DNA from: RUG100 sp034927505
Lineage (GTDB): Bacteria > Bacillota > Clostridia > Peptostreptococcales > Anaerovoracaceae
DNA: 23,334 nucleotides
NCBI GenBank assembly: GCA_034927505.1
Contig: JAYFPY010000043.1
Coordinates: forward strand, 1-23,334
Reading direction: 5' to 3'
Shown: positions 16,854 to 23,333 of the stretch, in pieces
Numbering within the stretch: the first letter of the stretch is position 1
Layout of the letters: each line of letters opens with the position of its first letter
Notes under the pieces: generated by a model
What the model was told of the DNA's origin: nothing
Database searches by the model: none
The model's input: only the letters and a program-made list of their open reading frames with translations
Position numbers and translations under genes: made by a program

Positions 16854-16880
16854 ATCACCTCCGCATGATATGCCGGTGAT
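16854..16880 (-). promoter_or_regulatory. Hairpin sequestering the panG ribosome binding site
   Basis: In the minus-strand mRNA, AUCACC (from 16875-16880) can pair with GGUGAU (from 16854-16859), enclosing a second stem GCAU/AUGC (16870-16873 with 16863-16866) around a 3-base loop. The GGUGAU arm is part of the panG Shine-Dalgarno sequence, so the folded form would hide it. Only a few bases are unpaired within the element (C16874 and 16860-16862). The pairing is read directly; a regulatory role is inference. Confidence 0.5.
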
Positions 16881-16890
16881 ATGATTTCAA
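16855..16890 (-). CDS. Possible 11-codon leader peptide ahead of panG
   Basis: A TTG codon (16888-16890) with GAGGAG (16897-16902) 6 bases upstream opens an 11-codon frame, MKSYHRHIMRR. It ends at a TGA (16855-16857) inside the panG Shine-Dalgarno sequence. Translating it would run through the hairpin at 16854-16880. The non-ATG start and very short length leave it uncertain. Confidence 0.3.
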   Translation of the reverse strand: MKSYHRHIMRR

Positions 16891-17006
16891 GTCCCACTCC
16901 TCATTGGATATAGGCTTCGATTTATGTTTCATTCATTTATTCAATTGTTGTTTTCGCTGCCGCGCTGTCGCTGCGGTGCATTCAGTCATTTGTATTTGAC
17001 TTACAC

Positions 17007-17034
17007 ATTATACCACACCGGATATCAGTTTCAA
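17007..17034 (-). promoter_or_regulatory. Promoter of the panG-panB-panC operon
   Basis: On the minus strand: TTGAAA (17029-17034), a 16-base spacer, then TATAAT (17007-17012). The start point would be near 17000, giving a leader of about 150 bases. It lies just after the DUF2207 stop at 17062. No minus-strand terminator is seen between them, so readthrough may add to it. Confidence 0.7.
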
Positions 17035-17061
17035 GATTTTTTTGTCCGGTCCGGTTTTCTG

Positions 17062-18972
17062 TTACCAGGCTCCGCCGCCTCCGCCGCCGAAACCGCCTCC
17101 GGAGAATCCTCCGCCTCCGCCGAAACTGCCGCCTCCGCCGCTTCCGAATGCACCGTTTCCTTCCGGTATGTGCATGCTGTTCACTGCAAAGTTGGTGCAG
17201 TTATTGAAAGCGCTGTAAAATAGCCAGGTGTTGAACATCATATTGTTTCCATAATATCCATGATACCAGTAAGGCTCTTCCGTCGGTATGTTTTCGAATT
17301 TCTTTGCCCATTTCTTCGACAGTCCGAACACATATGCATACGGAAGCACGTCATAGAAATACGATGGATTTTCTTCTATCATAGCTTCCAGTTTTTCCAC
17401 CTCGGCAGCCTTTATGAATTCCTTGAATCCCAGCAGTTTTCCCATCAGTTCGGTGCCGTACTTTGTCCTGCTCTGCATGAATCTGATGGTGAAATAAGCC
17501 GCGACTTCCATAAGGGCCACTGCAAGACCGCCAAATATGAAGCCTATGCTCCACCAGGACAGGAATATGGTCAGCAGCGCCGCCGCTGCGATGAATATCA
17601 GACTGAACAGCGCCGTCGTGATCCGACCTCCCAGGCTCTTTGCATATTTCTTATCAGTCGCCGATGTTCCCAGAGCACACGCGATTATTGTAAGGATACA
17701 CAATATCCCTACCGGGACGCACACCCAAATACTGGCGTATATTTTTGCTGTAACAAAGGCAGCAATGGCAAAGCCGACTATCATCAGCGCATATCCTCCG
17801 ACCCTTGCAGATGAAGCAGATCTAGGGAATACCCTCGTCTTCTTGTTTTCTGTGAAATGTTCCTCCACCTGTTCCTTCGTCGTTTCAAAAGTGGAATAAA
17901 ATTCAGGACCGATCTCGGACATTATGACGCTGCCGCCTATGCCCTGCTCAAACAGGCCGTTAAAAAATGTCTTTTCAAAAGGTCTTGCATCATCCGGCAA
18001 ATCTTTCACCTTGTTCAGGACAAAATCCTTTTTGTCCTTTTCTTCAATAGTAATATATCCCTTCTGGGCAAACCAGAATATAAGAGATACGATGTCTTTT
18101 TTGTCTACAGATCCGTCTATTATGTATCCCACCTCTGCAGGCCCTATACCGGCAGGAGGTTCGAATTCCACAGTCTGTACGATCTTGGGATCTCTTCCGA
18201 ATCTGAACCAGAACAGCCCCAGCAGCATGGCTATTATCACCCCTGTTGCACAGAGAAGTATTTTCATCCAGAATGTGCTCAGCTCATCCGAGAAATATCC
18301 TTCAGGCAACTTGATACCAACTGTTATCCCAGATCCCTGCTCCAGTTTTTCTTTTGCAGTTATGGTTATGGTGTTGCCTTTGACCTTCCAGCTGATCTTG
18401 TCGCTGTCGTTTCTCTTGTCCTGCGACCCGGCGTATACGTCCACATTGTCCTTATTGAATTTCTTCGGCATATTTATGGTTATGCCGCTTTTTTCAATAG
18501 GCGTTTCCCAGTTATTAGGAAGCACATTGTAGTAAAAACTATCGTAATCTTTGACGCCGTCATCGTACATCCTGCTCCTGTAGGAAAGAGTGTATGTTTT
18601 CTTGCCGTTGACAGTCTGCGCGGAGTCTCCTATTTTGATGACCATGTTCCCGTTTTCTTTTGATTTTGTAAAAGGATCGTTTTCCACAGAAATGTCTTCC
18701 ACCTTCATCGGGTTCCTGACCTTTTCTATCGCTTTTCCGTCTTTGTCGTTATATGTCACAGTCTGACTCAGCGGGATATATCTGTAGATCCCGTGTATGC
18801 CGTTGTTGATATCCAGGCCTATTTTTTCAGTGATGTAAGCAGAGTTGTCATCCTTAACATTGACCTGCACATTGTAATTCGTCGTGCTGTAATCTGCCGC
18901 ACTTGCAAAAGCCGGCACCGCCATTATCAAGATCAGCACTGCCGCGATCATTATTGCCGCTTTTCTTTTCAT
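17062..18972 (-). CDS. DUF2207 membrane protein with glycine-rich C-terminus
   Basis: 636 residues. An N-terminal signal sequence (MKRK, then a hydrophobic run ending AFASAAD near residue 26) is followed by an extracytoplasmic beta-rich region of about 200 residues containing GIHGIYRYIP, typical of DUF2207. A membrane segment lies near 235-256, followed by FRFGRDP, a cytoplasmic stretch with IVSLIFWFAQKGYI, and two further hydrophobic regions near 390-435 and 450-495. The tail is almost pure Gly with Ser/Phe (last ~30 residues), also usual in the family. The biochemical role is unknown. It begins one base after the lemA stop; LemA-DUF2207 pairs are common in bacteria and suggest a shared envelope function. 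Confidence 0.88.
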   Translation of the reverse strand: MKRKAAIMIAAVLILIMAVPAFASAADYSTTNYNVQVNVKDDNSAYITEKIGLDINNGIHGIYRYIPLSQTVTYNDKDGKAIEKVRNPMKVEDISVENDPFTKSKENGNMVIKIGDSAQTVNGKKTYTLSYRSRMYDDGVKDYDSFYYNVLPNNWETPIEKSGITINMPKKFNKDNVDVYAGSQDKRNDSDKISWKVKGNTITITAKEKLEQGSGITVGIKLPEGYFSDELSTFWMKILLCATGVIIAMLLGLFWFRFGRDPKIVQTVEFEPPAGIGPAEVGYIIDGSVDKKDIVSLIFWFAQKGYITIEEKDKKDFVLNKVKDLPDDARPFEKTFFNGLFEQGIGGSVIMSEIGPEFYSTFETTKEQVEEHFTENKKTRVFPRSASSARVGGYALMIVGFAIAAFVTAKIYASIWVCVPVGILCILTIIACALGTSATDKKYAKSLGGRITTALFSLIFIAAAALLTIFLSWWSIGFIFGGLAVALMEVAAYFTIRFMQSRTKYGTELMGKLLGFKEFIKAAEVEKLEAMIEENPSYFYDVLPYAYVFGLSKKWAKKFENIPTEEPYWYHGYYGNNMMFNTWLFYSAFNNCTNFAVNSMHIPEGNGAFGSGGGGSFGGGGGFSGGGFGGGGGGAW

Positions 18973-18973
18973 T

Positions 18974-19540
18974 TTAAAATTCCACCTTCACATTTTTTCT
19001 TTCGTCTTCGCTGTCCACTTCAAACATCGGTTTCCTCTCAAAGTGGAACATGCCTGCAACTATATTGCTCGGGAATACTTCGCACTTGGTATTGAACTGT
19101 TTCACCACTGCATTGTAGTATTTTCTCGCATTCACTATATCTTCTTCCACCTTCTTCAGCTGCTGCTGAAGATCCATGAAGTTCTGGTTTGCTTTCAAGT
19201 CCGGGTAAGCTTCCGAAACTGCAAACAGACTCCTCAAAGTGCCCGACAGTATATTTTCATTAGCCAGTCTTTCCTCTGTAGTAGAAGAATTCTGTACAGC
19301 GCTCCTTGCCGCCGTGACCTTTTCCAGAGTCCCCGCTTCGTGGGCGGCATATCCTTTCACAGTCTCGACCAGATTCGGTATCAGATCGAACCTCTTTTTC
19401 ATATACACATCCATGGTCGAAAAACTTTCTTCCACGCTGTTCCTCAGTTTGATGAATCCGTTATAAGCGGCTATGAACCATATGACTATGATTATGACTA
19501 TCGCCGCAATCACTATTCCTATTATTGCTCCTGTTCCCAT
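18974..19540 (-). CDS. lemA: LemA family protein
   Basis: 188 residues. A short extracytoplasmic start leads into one N-terminal membrane helix (about residues 4-24, rich in Ile/Val/Ala). The LemA signature YNGFIKLRNSVEESFSTMDV then starts the long helical domain, with RFDLIPNLVETVKGYAAHE and a C-terminal VAGMFHFERKPMFEV. The family is widespread and its molecular function is unresolved; it often neighbours DUF2207 proteins, as here. AGGAGG lies close upstream of the ATG and overlaps the end of ung, whose stop is at 19542-19544. With the DUF2207 gene beginning one base after its stop, co-transcription ung-lemA-DUF2207 is very likely. Confidence 0.93.
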   Translation of the reverse strand: MGTGAIIGIVIAAIVIIIVIWFIAAYNGFIKLRNSVEESFSTMDVYMKKRFDLIPNLVETVKGYAAHEAGTLEKVTAARSAVQNSSTTEERLANENILSGTLRSLFAVSEAYPDLKANQNFMDLQQQLKKVEEDIVNARKYYNAVVKQFNTKCEVFPSNIVAGMFHFERKPMFEVDSEDERKNVKVEF

Positions 19541-19541
19541 G

Positions 19542-20201
19542 TCAACCTCCTATTTCCCAGTTTATCGGGTCCGTTAAAAAATCGTTTGTCCTGCTGAAGT
19601 ACTTTCCTCCGAAAAATCCTCTGCTCGCAGACAGCGGGCTGGGATGGACAGATTCCAGTATCAGATGATCCGTATTGGTTATCAGATCTTTCTTGCTCCT
19701 TGCATTGTTTCCCCACAGAATAAACACCATAGGCTCTTTTCTTTCATTCAGAAGACTGATCACTTTGTCCGTAAAGATCTCCCATCCTTTTCCTCTGTGG
19801 GAATTGGCACGGTGCTCCTGTACGGTCAGTACTGTATTGAGAAGAAGGACTCCTTCTTTGGCCCAGCTTTCCAGGCATCCGTGGTTCGGTGGTTCTATCC
19901 CCATATCGCTTTTCAGTTCCTTGAATATATTGACCAGGGACGGCGGTTTTGCAACGCCCTTCTGCACCGAAAAACAAAGCCCGTGAGCCTGACCCTGTTC
20001 ATGATATGGATCCTGGCCCAGTATGACTGCCTTTACCCTGCTGTACGGTGTGAGCTTCAATGCATTGAAGATATCATACATGTCCGGGTATATCACCTTT
20101 GTGCTATATTCTTTTTTCAGGAATCCCCTCAGCTGCAGATAGTAGTCTTTTTTGAATTCATCCGCCAGAAGTTCATCCCAGTCGTTTTCTAATCTAACCA
20201 T
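19542..20201 (-). CDS. ung: Uracil-DNA glycosylase
   Basis: Removes uracil from DNA as the first step of base-excision repair, in the cytoplasm. 219 residues, normal family-1 length. The catalytic water-activating loop is GQDPYH (62-67, Asp64), the uracil-recognition motif LLLNTVLTV surrounds Asn122, and the minor-groove loop is HPSPLSASRG (186-195). The start at 20201 fits the family N-terminus (NDWDELL). No Shine-Dalgarno sequence precedes this ATG, and the predicted promoter puts the transcription start on its A, so the mRNA may be leaderless. It is the first gene of the ung-lemA-DUF2207 unit. Confidence 0.97.
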   Translation of the reverse strand: MVRLENDWDELLADEFKKDYYLQLRGFLKKEYSTKVIYPDMYDIFNALKLTPYSRVKAVILGQDPYHEQGQAHGLCFSVQKGVAKPPSLVNIFKELKSDMGIEPPNHGCLESWAKEGVLLLNTVLTVQEHRANSHRGKGWEIFTDKVISLLNERKEPMVFILWGNNARSKKDLITNTDHLILESVHPSPLSASRGFFGGKYFSRTNDFLTDPINWEIGG

Positions 20202-20207
20202 GATTCA

Positions 20208-20236
20208 ATTATATGCCATCGCCTTTTCAATGGCAA
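20208..20236 (-). promoter_or_regulatory. Promoter of ung giving a leaderless start
   Basis: On the minus strand: TTGCCA (20231-20236), a 17-base spacer, then TATAAT (20208-20213). Counting the -10 as -12 to -7 places +1 at 20201, the A of the ung ATG. Confidence 0.65.
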
Positions 20237-20254
20237 GAGAATGATATCCTCTTG
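20234..20254. promoter_or_regulatory. Palindrome between divergent promoters; candidate operator
   Basis: CAAGAG (20234-20239), 9 bases, CTCTTG (20249-20254): a perfect 6-bp inverted repeat. It overlaps the -35 of the ung promoter on one side and the -35 of the T-box promoter on the other, where a regulator could affect both. No known regulator consensus was recognised. Confidence 0.35.
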
Positions 20255-20280
20255 ACAAAACAAAAAAAGAGGGGTATTGT
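20252..20280 (+). promoter_or_regulatory. Promoter of the T-box/trpB2 transcript
   Basis: Consensus TTGACA (20252-20257), a 17-base spacer, then TATTGT (20275-20280, four of six matches). TGTAAT at 20278-20283 is an alternative -10 with a long spacer. The start would be near 20287, about 25 bases ahead of T-box stem I. Confidence 0.65.
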
Positions 20281-20311
20281 AATTGTCAAGTAAATAAAAC
20301 AAACCTATGAA

Positions 20312-20567
20312 CAGGACTAGTAAGTACGTGGATCGAATTCACAGAGAGCTGCCGGCGGTGAGAATGCAGCAAGGAGGACCGTACCGAATGGACCTGCGAG
20401 GGCAGGACGAAAGGCAGAATGCCGATTAGCACCTGACGGGAACTCCGCCCGTTATCAATGGAGCAGATATCACGCTGTATCTGGATCGGTCTGTTTTGAT
20501 ACAGGCCCGGGTGGCATAACAGAAACAAAAGGTTTTTGTCCCGCAGTGGACATGACCTTATTTTTTT
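20312..20567 (+). ncRNA. T-box riboswitch, tRNA-Trp specific (specifier UGG)
   Basis: Stem I pairs CAGG (20312-20315) with CCTG (20393-20396) and, above the specifier loop, GTACG (20324-20328) with CGTAC (20380-20384). The loop carries AGTA on its 5' side (20319-20322) and GAA-UGG on its 3' side, so the specifier codon is UGG (20389-20391), tryptophan. The AGAGAG and GGUGAGAA motifs near 20343-20363 are standard stem I distal elements. The T-box core GGGUGGCA has UGGC at 20512-20515, complementary to GCCA, the 3' end expected for tRNA-Trp with discriminator G. CGGG (20508-20511) pairs with CCCG (20540-20543), enclosing ACAAAA/TTTTGT, as antiterminator; the same bases form the terminator at 20531-20567. 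Uncharged tRNA-Trp would switch on trpB2. Confidence 0.93.
20531..20567 (+). terminator. T-box regulated intrinsic terminator
   Basis: TGTCC (20537-20541) pairs with GGACA (20548-20552) and GGT (20531-20533) with ACC (20555-20557). A run of seven T follows at 20561-20567. It shares bases 20531-20543 with the antiterminator, so the two folds exclude each other. Confidence 0.75.
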
Positions 20568-20609
20568 ACATTATTCCCATCGCAGCGGTAACAGAAAAGG
20601 AGAAGAACA

Positions 20610-21983
20610 ATGAGCAAAGAAAAGATACCTTACAAAATCTATCTTGAAGAGAACGAGATGCCGACGCAATGGTACAATGTGAGAGCGGATATGAAAAACA
20701 AGCCGGCTCCCCTGCTGGATCCGGGAACGGGCAAGCCGATGAAGGCTGAAGAACTGGAACACGTATTCTGCAAAGAGCTTGTCAAACAGGAACTGGACGA
20801 CACCACTGCCTATATCGACATACCTGAAGAGATCAGGGATTTCTACAAAATGTACAGGCCGTCTCCTCTGGTTCGTGCTTACTGTCTTGAGGAAAAACTG
20901 CAGACCCCGGCAAAAATATACTACAAGTTCGAGGGTAACAACACCAGCGGCTCCCACAAGTTGAACTCAGCTATAGCTCAGGCCTACTACGCTAAACAGC
21001 AGGGCCTGAAAGGCGTCACTACAGAAACCGGCGCCGGCCAGTGGGGCACTGCCCTTTCCATGGCCTGCTCCTACCTGGACCTGGACTGCAAAGTGTTCAT
21101 GGTAAAGGTATCATATGAGCAAAAACCGTTCCGCCGCGAAGTCATGAGGACATACGGCGCCTCGGTCACGCCGTCGCCTTCTGAGACCACAGGGATCGGG
21201 AAAAAGATCCTGGCAGAGCATCCCGGGACCAGCGGCAGCCTGGGCTGCGCCATCTCAGAAGCTGTGGAAACCGCAACTTCAACAGAAGGCTACAGATATG
21301 TCCTGGGCAGTGTACTGAACCAGGTGCTCCTCCATCAGACTGTTATAGGTCTGGAGACCAAAACAGCAATGGATAAATACGGCATCAAACCGGACATGAT
21401 AATCGGATGCGCCGGAGGCGGCTCCAACCTGGGCGGGCTCATATCGCCTTTCATGGGAGAAATACTCAGAGGCGAAAACGATTACGAAATAATAGCAGTA
21501 GAACCGGCGTCATGCCCTTCATTCACAAGAGGAAAATTCGCCTATGACTTCTGTGATACCGGAAAAGTCTGCCCTCTGTCCAAGATGTACACGCTGGGCA
21601 GCGGATTCATCCCTTCGGCTAACCATGCCGGCGGCCTGAGATATCACGGTATGAGCAGCATACTGTCCCAGCTCTATCATGACGGCCTCATGGAAGCCAG
21701 AGCAGTGGAACAGACTTCCGTATTCAAATCTACAAGGGAGTTTGCAAGAGTTGAAGGCATCCTGCCTGCGCCTGAGTCCGGCCACGCTATAAAAGTGGCA
21801 ATGGATGAAGCCATAAAATGCAGAGAGACCGGCGAAGAAAAGACTATCGTCTTCGGACTGACCGGCACCGGATACTTTGACATGGTGGCTTATCAAAAGT
21901 TCAACGACGGAAAGATGACCGACCATATCCCTACAGACGAAGAGCTGCAGGAAGGTTTCGACGGACTGCCTGACATCAAATAG
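20610..21983 (+). CDS. trpB: Tryptophan synthase beta chain, type 2 (TrpB2)
   Basis: A PLP enzyme that makes tryptophan from indole and serine. 457 residues, longer than classical TrpB (~400) and typical of TrpB2. The N-terminal extension contains IYLEENEMPTQWYN (~10-23); RPSPL (83-87) starts the core. Lys117 in NNTSGSHKLN is the Schiff-base lysine, followed by TETGAGQWGTA (138-148), the phosphate loop CAGGGSNLGG and a C-terminal FGLTGTGYFD. AAGGAG lies 7 bases before the ATG. No trpA or other trp gene adjoins it, so it probably works alone on free indole or serves as an extra beta subunit. Expression should respond to tryptophan starvation through the upstream T-box. A strong terminator follows immediately. 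Confidence 0.95.
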   Translation: MSKEKIPYKIYLEENEMPTQWYNVRADMKNKPAPLLDPGTGKPMKAEELEHVFCKELVKQELDDTTAYIDIPEEIRDFYKMYRPSPLVRAYCLEEKLQTPAKIYYKFEGNNTSGSHKLNSAIAQAYYAKQQGLKGVTTETGAGQWGTALSMACSYLDLDCKVFMVKVSYEQKPFRREVMRTYGASVTPSPSETTGIGKKILAEHPGTSGSLGCAISEAVETATSTEGYRYVLGSVLNQVLLHQTVIGLETKTAMDKYGIKPDMIIGCAGGGSNLGGLISPFMGEILRGENDYEIIAVEPASCPSFTRGKFAYDFCDTGKVCPLSKMYTLGSGFIPSANHAGGLRYHGMSSILSQLYHDGLMEARAVEQTSVFKSTREFARVEGILPAPESGHAIKVAMDEAIKCRETGEEKTIVFGLTGTGYFDMVAYQKFNDGKMTDHIPTDEELQEGFDGLPDIK

Positions 21984-21989
21984 ACATAT

Positions 21990-22022
21990 GAGCAGATCGC
22001 AAAAACGTGATCTGCTCTTTTT
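21990..22022 (+). terminator. Intrinsic terminator of trpB2
   Basis: A perfect 9-bp stem, GAGCAGATC (21990-21998) with GATCTGCTC (22009-22017), a 10-base loop, then TTTTT (22018-22022). It starts 6 bases after the trpB stop. Confidence 0.93.
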
Positions 22023-22044
22023 CTATGCTTTTTTGCCTGATAAA

Positions 22045-22073
22045 TTGTTAATAAAAGGATTCTGTGTTAATAT
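22045..22073 (+). promoter_or_regulatory. Possible promoter of the small ORF and radical SAM gene
   Basis: TTGTTA (22045-22050), a 17-base spacer, then TAATAT (22068-22073). TATAAA at 22071-22076 overlaps as an alternative -10. It falls between the trpB terminator and the ribosome binding site at 22089-22095. Each hexamer matches four of six consensus positions. Confidence 0.45.
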
Positions 22074-22099
22074 AAACTTGTTTGACTGGAGGTGATCCC

Positions 22100-22189
22100 T
22101 TGAAGGGCAAAATACTTTTATTGATATCTGTAATATTCTGTATTGCGTGCGGTACATACTATTTCATTTCGGAGCTGTGGCCTCATTAA
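22100..22189 (+). CDS. Small hydrophobic protein or leader peptide (29 residues)
   Basis: A TTG start at 22100 has an excellent GGAGGTGAT site (22089-22096) a few bases upstream. The frame encodes 29 residues starting MKGKILLL and ending ELWPH. Residues 4-24 are a continuous hydrophobic stretch with two cysteines (FCIACG), enough for one membrane helix with a positive N-terminus. The stop TAA (22187-22189) shares its last A with the ATG of the radical SAM gene, whose own start has no well-placed ribosome binding site. The arrangement suggests a translated small ORF coupled to the downstream gene. No family was recognised; it may be a membrane microprotein or only a means of delivering ribosomes. 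Confidence 0.6.
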   Translation: MKGKILLLISVIFCIACGTYYFISELWPH

Positions 22190-23205
22190 TGAAAAAACAT
22201 GCAATAATCCCCATATTCATACCCCACCGAGGCTGTCCCAACGACTGTGTTTTCTGTAATCAGAAAATAATAACAGCCAGAACTGCCGATGTGACACCCA
22301 AAGACGTTGAAGAAATAATAGAACAGTATCTGCCAACTCTTGAAAACCGCGGTCTCGAAGAAATCGAAGTCGCTTTTTTCGGCGGCAGCTTTACAGGTAT
22401 CCCCATGGAAGATCAGCGGGGCTTTCTTGAAGTTGCCTCCCGATACAAAAAGGCCGGCCTTATCGACAAGATCCACATGTCCACCAGGCCCGACTATATA
22501 GATGAAGATATCCTGGACAACCTGGAATCATACAATGCAGATATAATCGAACTGGGCGTCCAGTCCTTCGACAACGGCGTCCTGGACATATGCAGACGAG
22601 GCCACACTGAAGAAGACGTCTACAAAGCCTGCCGTCTCATCAGAGAATACGGTTTCACTCTGGGCATACAGCTGATGATCGGCCTGCCGGGAGACACTAA
22701 AAAACAGGCTGTGGCCTCTTCTGAGAAAACTGCAGCGCTAAAGCCGGAAATGGCAAGACTGTATCCGACTGTGGTCCTGCCCGATACCGAGCTGGCCCTG
22801 ATGTGCCGTGATCACCGTTATGTTCCACTTTCCGAGGATGAAGCCGTGGACATCACTGCCGAAATGTACAAAATACTGGATGCAGCCGGCGTCACCATAC
22901 TGCGGGTCGGCCTGAAAAGCACGGATCTGATCACATCGGACACAGACCTGGGCGGCAGCTATCATCCCGCTTTTCGCCAGCTGGTGGAAGGAAAGATCGC
23001 ACTGGAACGGATCAAGGCCCTGCTGGACGATCATGCGCCGGAACCGGGAAACGACATTACATTTTACAGCAATTCTCACAGCTTTTCATCCATGATCGGA
23101 CACAAGGGCTGCAATAGGAAAATACTGGAAAGCCAATATGCCGGACACAAATTGCAGTGGAAAGTAAATAATGACTTAAAAGACAATGTATATTCCCTTG
23201 TTTGA
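22189..23205 (+). CDS. Elp3-like radical SAM protein without acetyltransferase domain
   Basis: 338 residues from ATG 22189. The [4Fe-4S] motif is Cys16-x3-Cys20-x2-Cys23 (CPNDCVFC), followed by FFGGSFTGIP, characteristic of the Elp3/YhcC-type radical SAM group, then STRPDYID, ELGVQSFDN and IQLMIGLPGD. The C-terminal ~100 residues match the radical SAM C-terminal extension seen in Elp3-like proteins. Elp3 also carries a GNAT acetyltransferase domain, absent here. The family is common in Firmicutes genomes and has no established reaction; tRNA modification is a plausible guess. A GTG at 22147 in the same frame gives a longer form, but the residues it adds are unlike the family. The ATG overlaps the stop of the 29-codon ORF, indicating coupling. 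Confidence 0.88.
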   Translation: MKKHAIIPIFIPHRGCPNDCVFCNQKIITARTADVTPKDVEEIIEQYLPTLENRGLEEIEVAFFGGSFTGIPMEDQRGFLEVASRYKKAGLIDKIHMSTRPDYIDEDILDNLESYNADIIELGVQSFDNGVLDICRRGHTEEDVYKACRLIREYGFTLGIQLMIGLPGDTKKQAVASSEKTAALKPEMARLYPTVVLPDTELALMCRDHRYVPLSEDEAVDITAEMYKILDAAGVTILRVGLKSTDLITSDTDLGGSYHPAFRQLVEGKIALERIKALLDDHAPEPGNDITFYSNSHSFSSMIGHKGCNRKILESQYAGHKLQWKVNNDLKDNVYSLV

Positions 23206-23223
23206 CAGTTAAAAAGAGAAAAA

Positions 23224-23264
23224 AGCTCTGTGCCCAGCGAAACTGCTAGGGTACAGGGCTTTTA
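23224..23264. terminator. Probable bidirectional terminator
   Basis: AGCTCTGTGCCC (23224-23235) pairs with GGGTACAGGGCT (23249-23260), a 12-bp stem with two G-U type pairs and a 13-base loop. On the plus strand TTTT follows. On the minus strand the tract is much longer: T6, a short CTC, then T5 (23212-23223). It would end the radical SAM transcript and any minus-strand transcript entering from the right edge. Confidence 0.8.
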
Positions 23265-23291
23265 AAAAATTCGGTAATGTGCGTACGGTAT

Positions 23292-23333
23292 TCATTTTTT
23301 CGTTTGTCCGCAGATCTTTCGCATCTTTTCTAT
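23292..23333 (-). CDS. Possible C-terminal end of a minus-strand gene (partial)
   Basis: Reading the minus strand from 23333, 13 codons (IEKMRKICGQTKK) run to a TGA at 23292-23294. The basic tail, and the fact that the hairpin at 23224-23260 has its best T-tract in this direction, suggest a convergent gene ending here. Thirteen codons are too few for identification; another minus-strand frame is also open at the edge but runs through the hairpin. Confidence 0.3.
   Translation of the reverse strand: MEKMRKICGQTKK

Noticed and set aside
17065..17160. Repetitive GCC/TCC-rich tract that looks like a tandem repeat or short repeat array.
   Set aside because: It is the coding sequence of the glycine-rich C-terminus of the DUF2207 protein, which is usual for the family.
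20286..20528. An 80-codon minus-strand frame across the trpB leader.
   Set aside because: The region is fully explained by the Trp T-box structure on the plus strand.
22147..22188. A longer start (GTG 22147) for the Elp3-like protein.
   Set aside because: The extra residues overlap the 29-codon ORF and are unlike the family; the ATG at 22189 gives the usual N-terminus before the CPNDCVFC motif.
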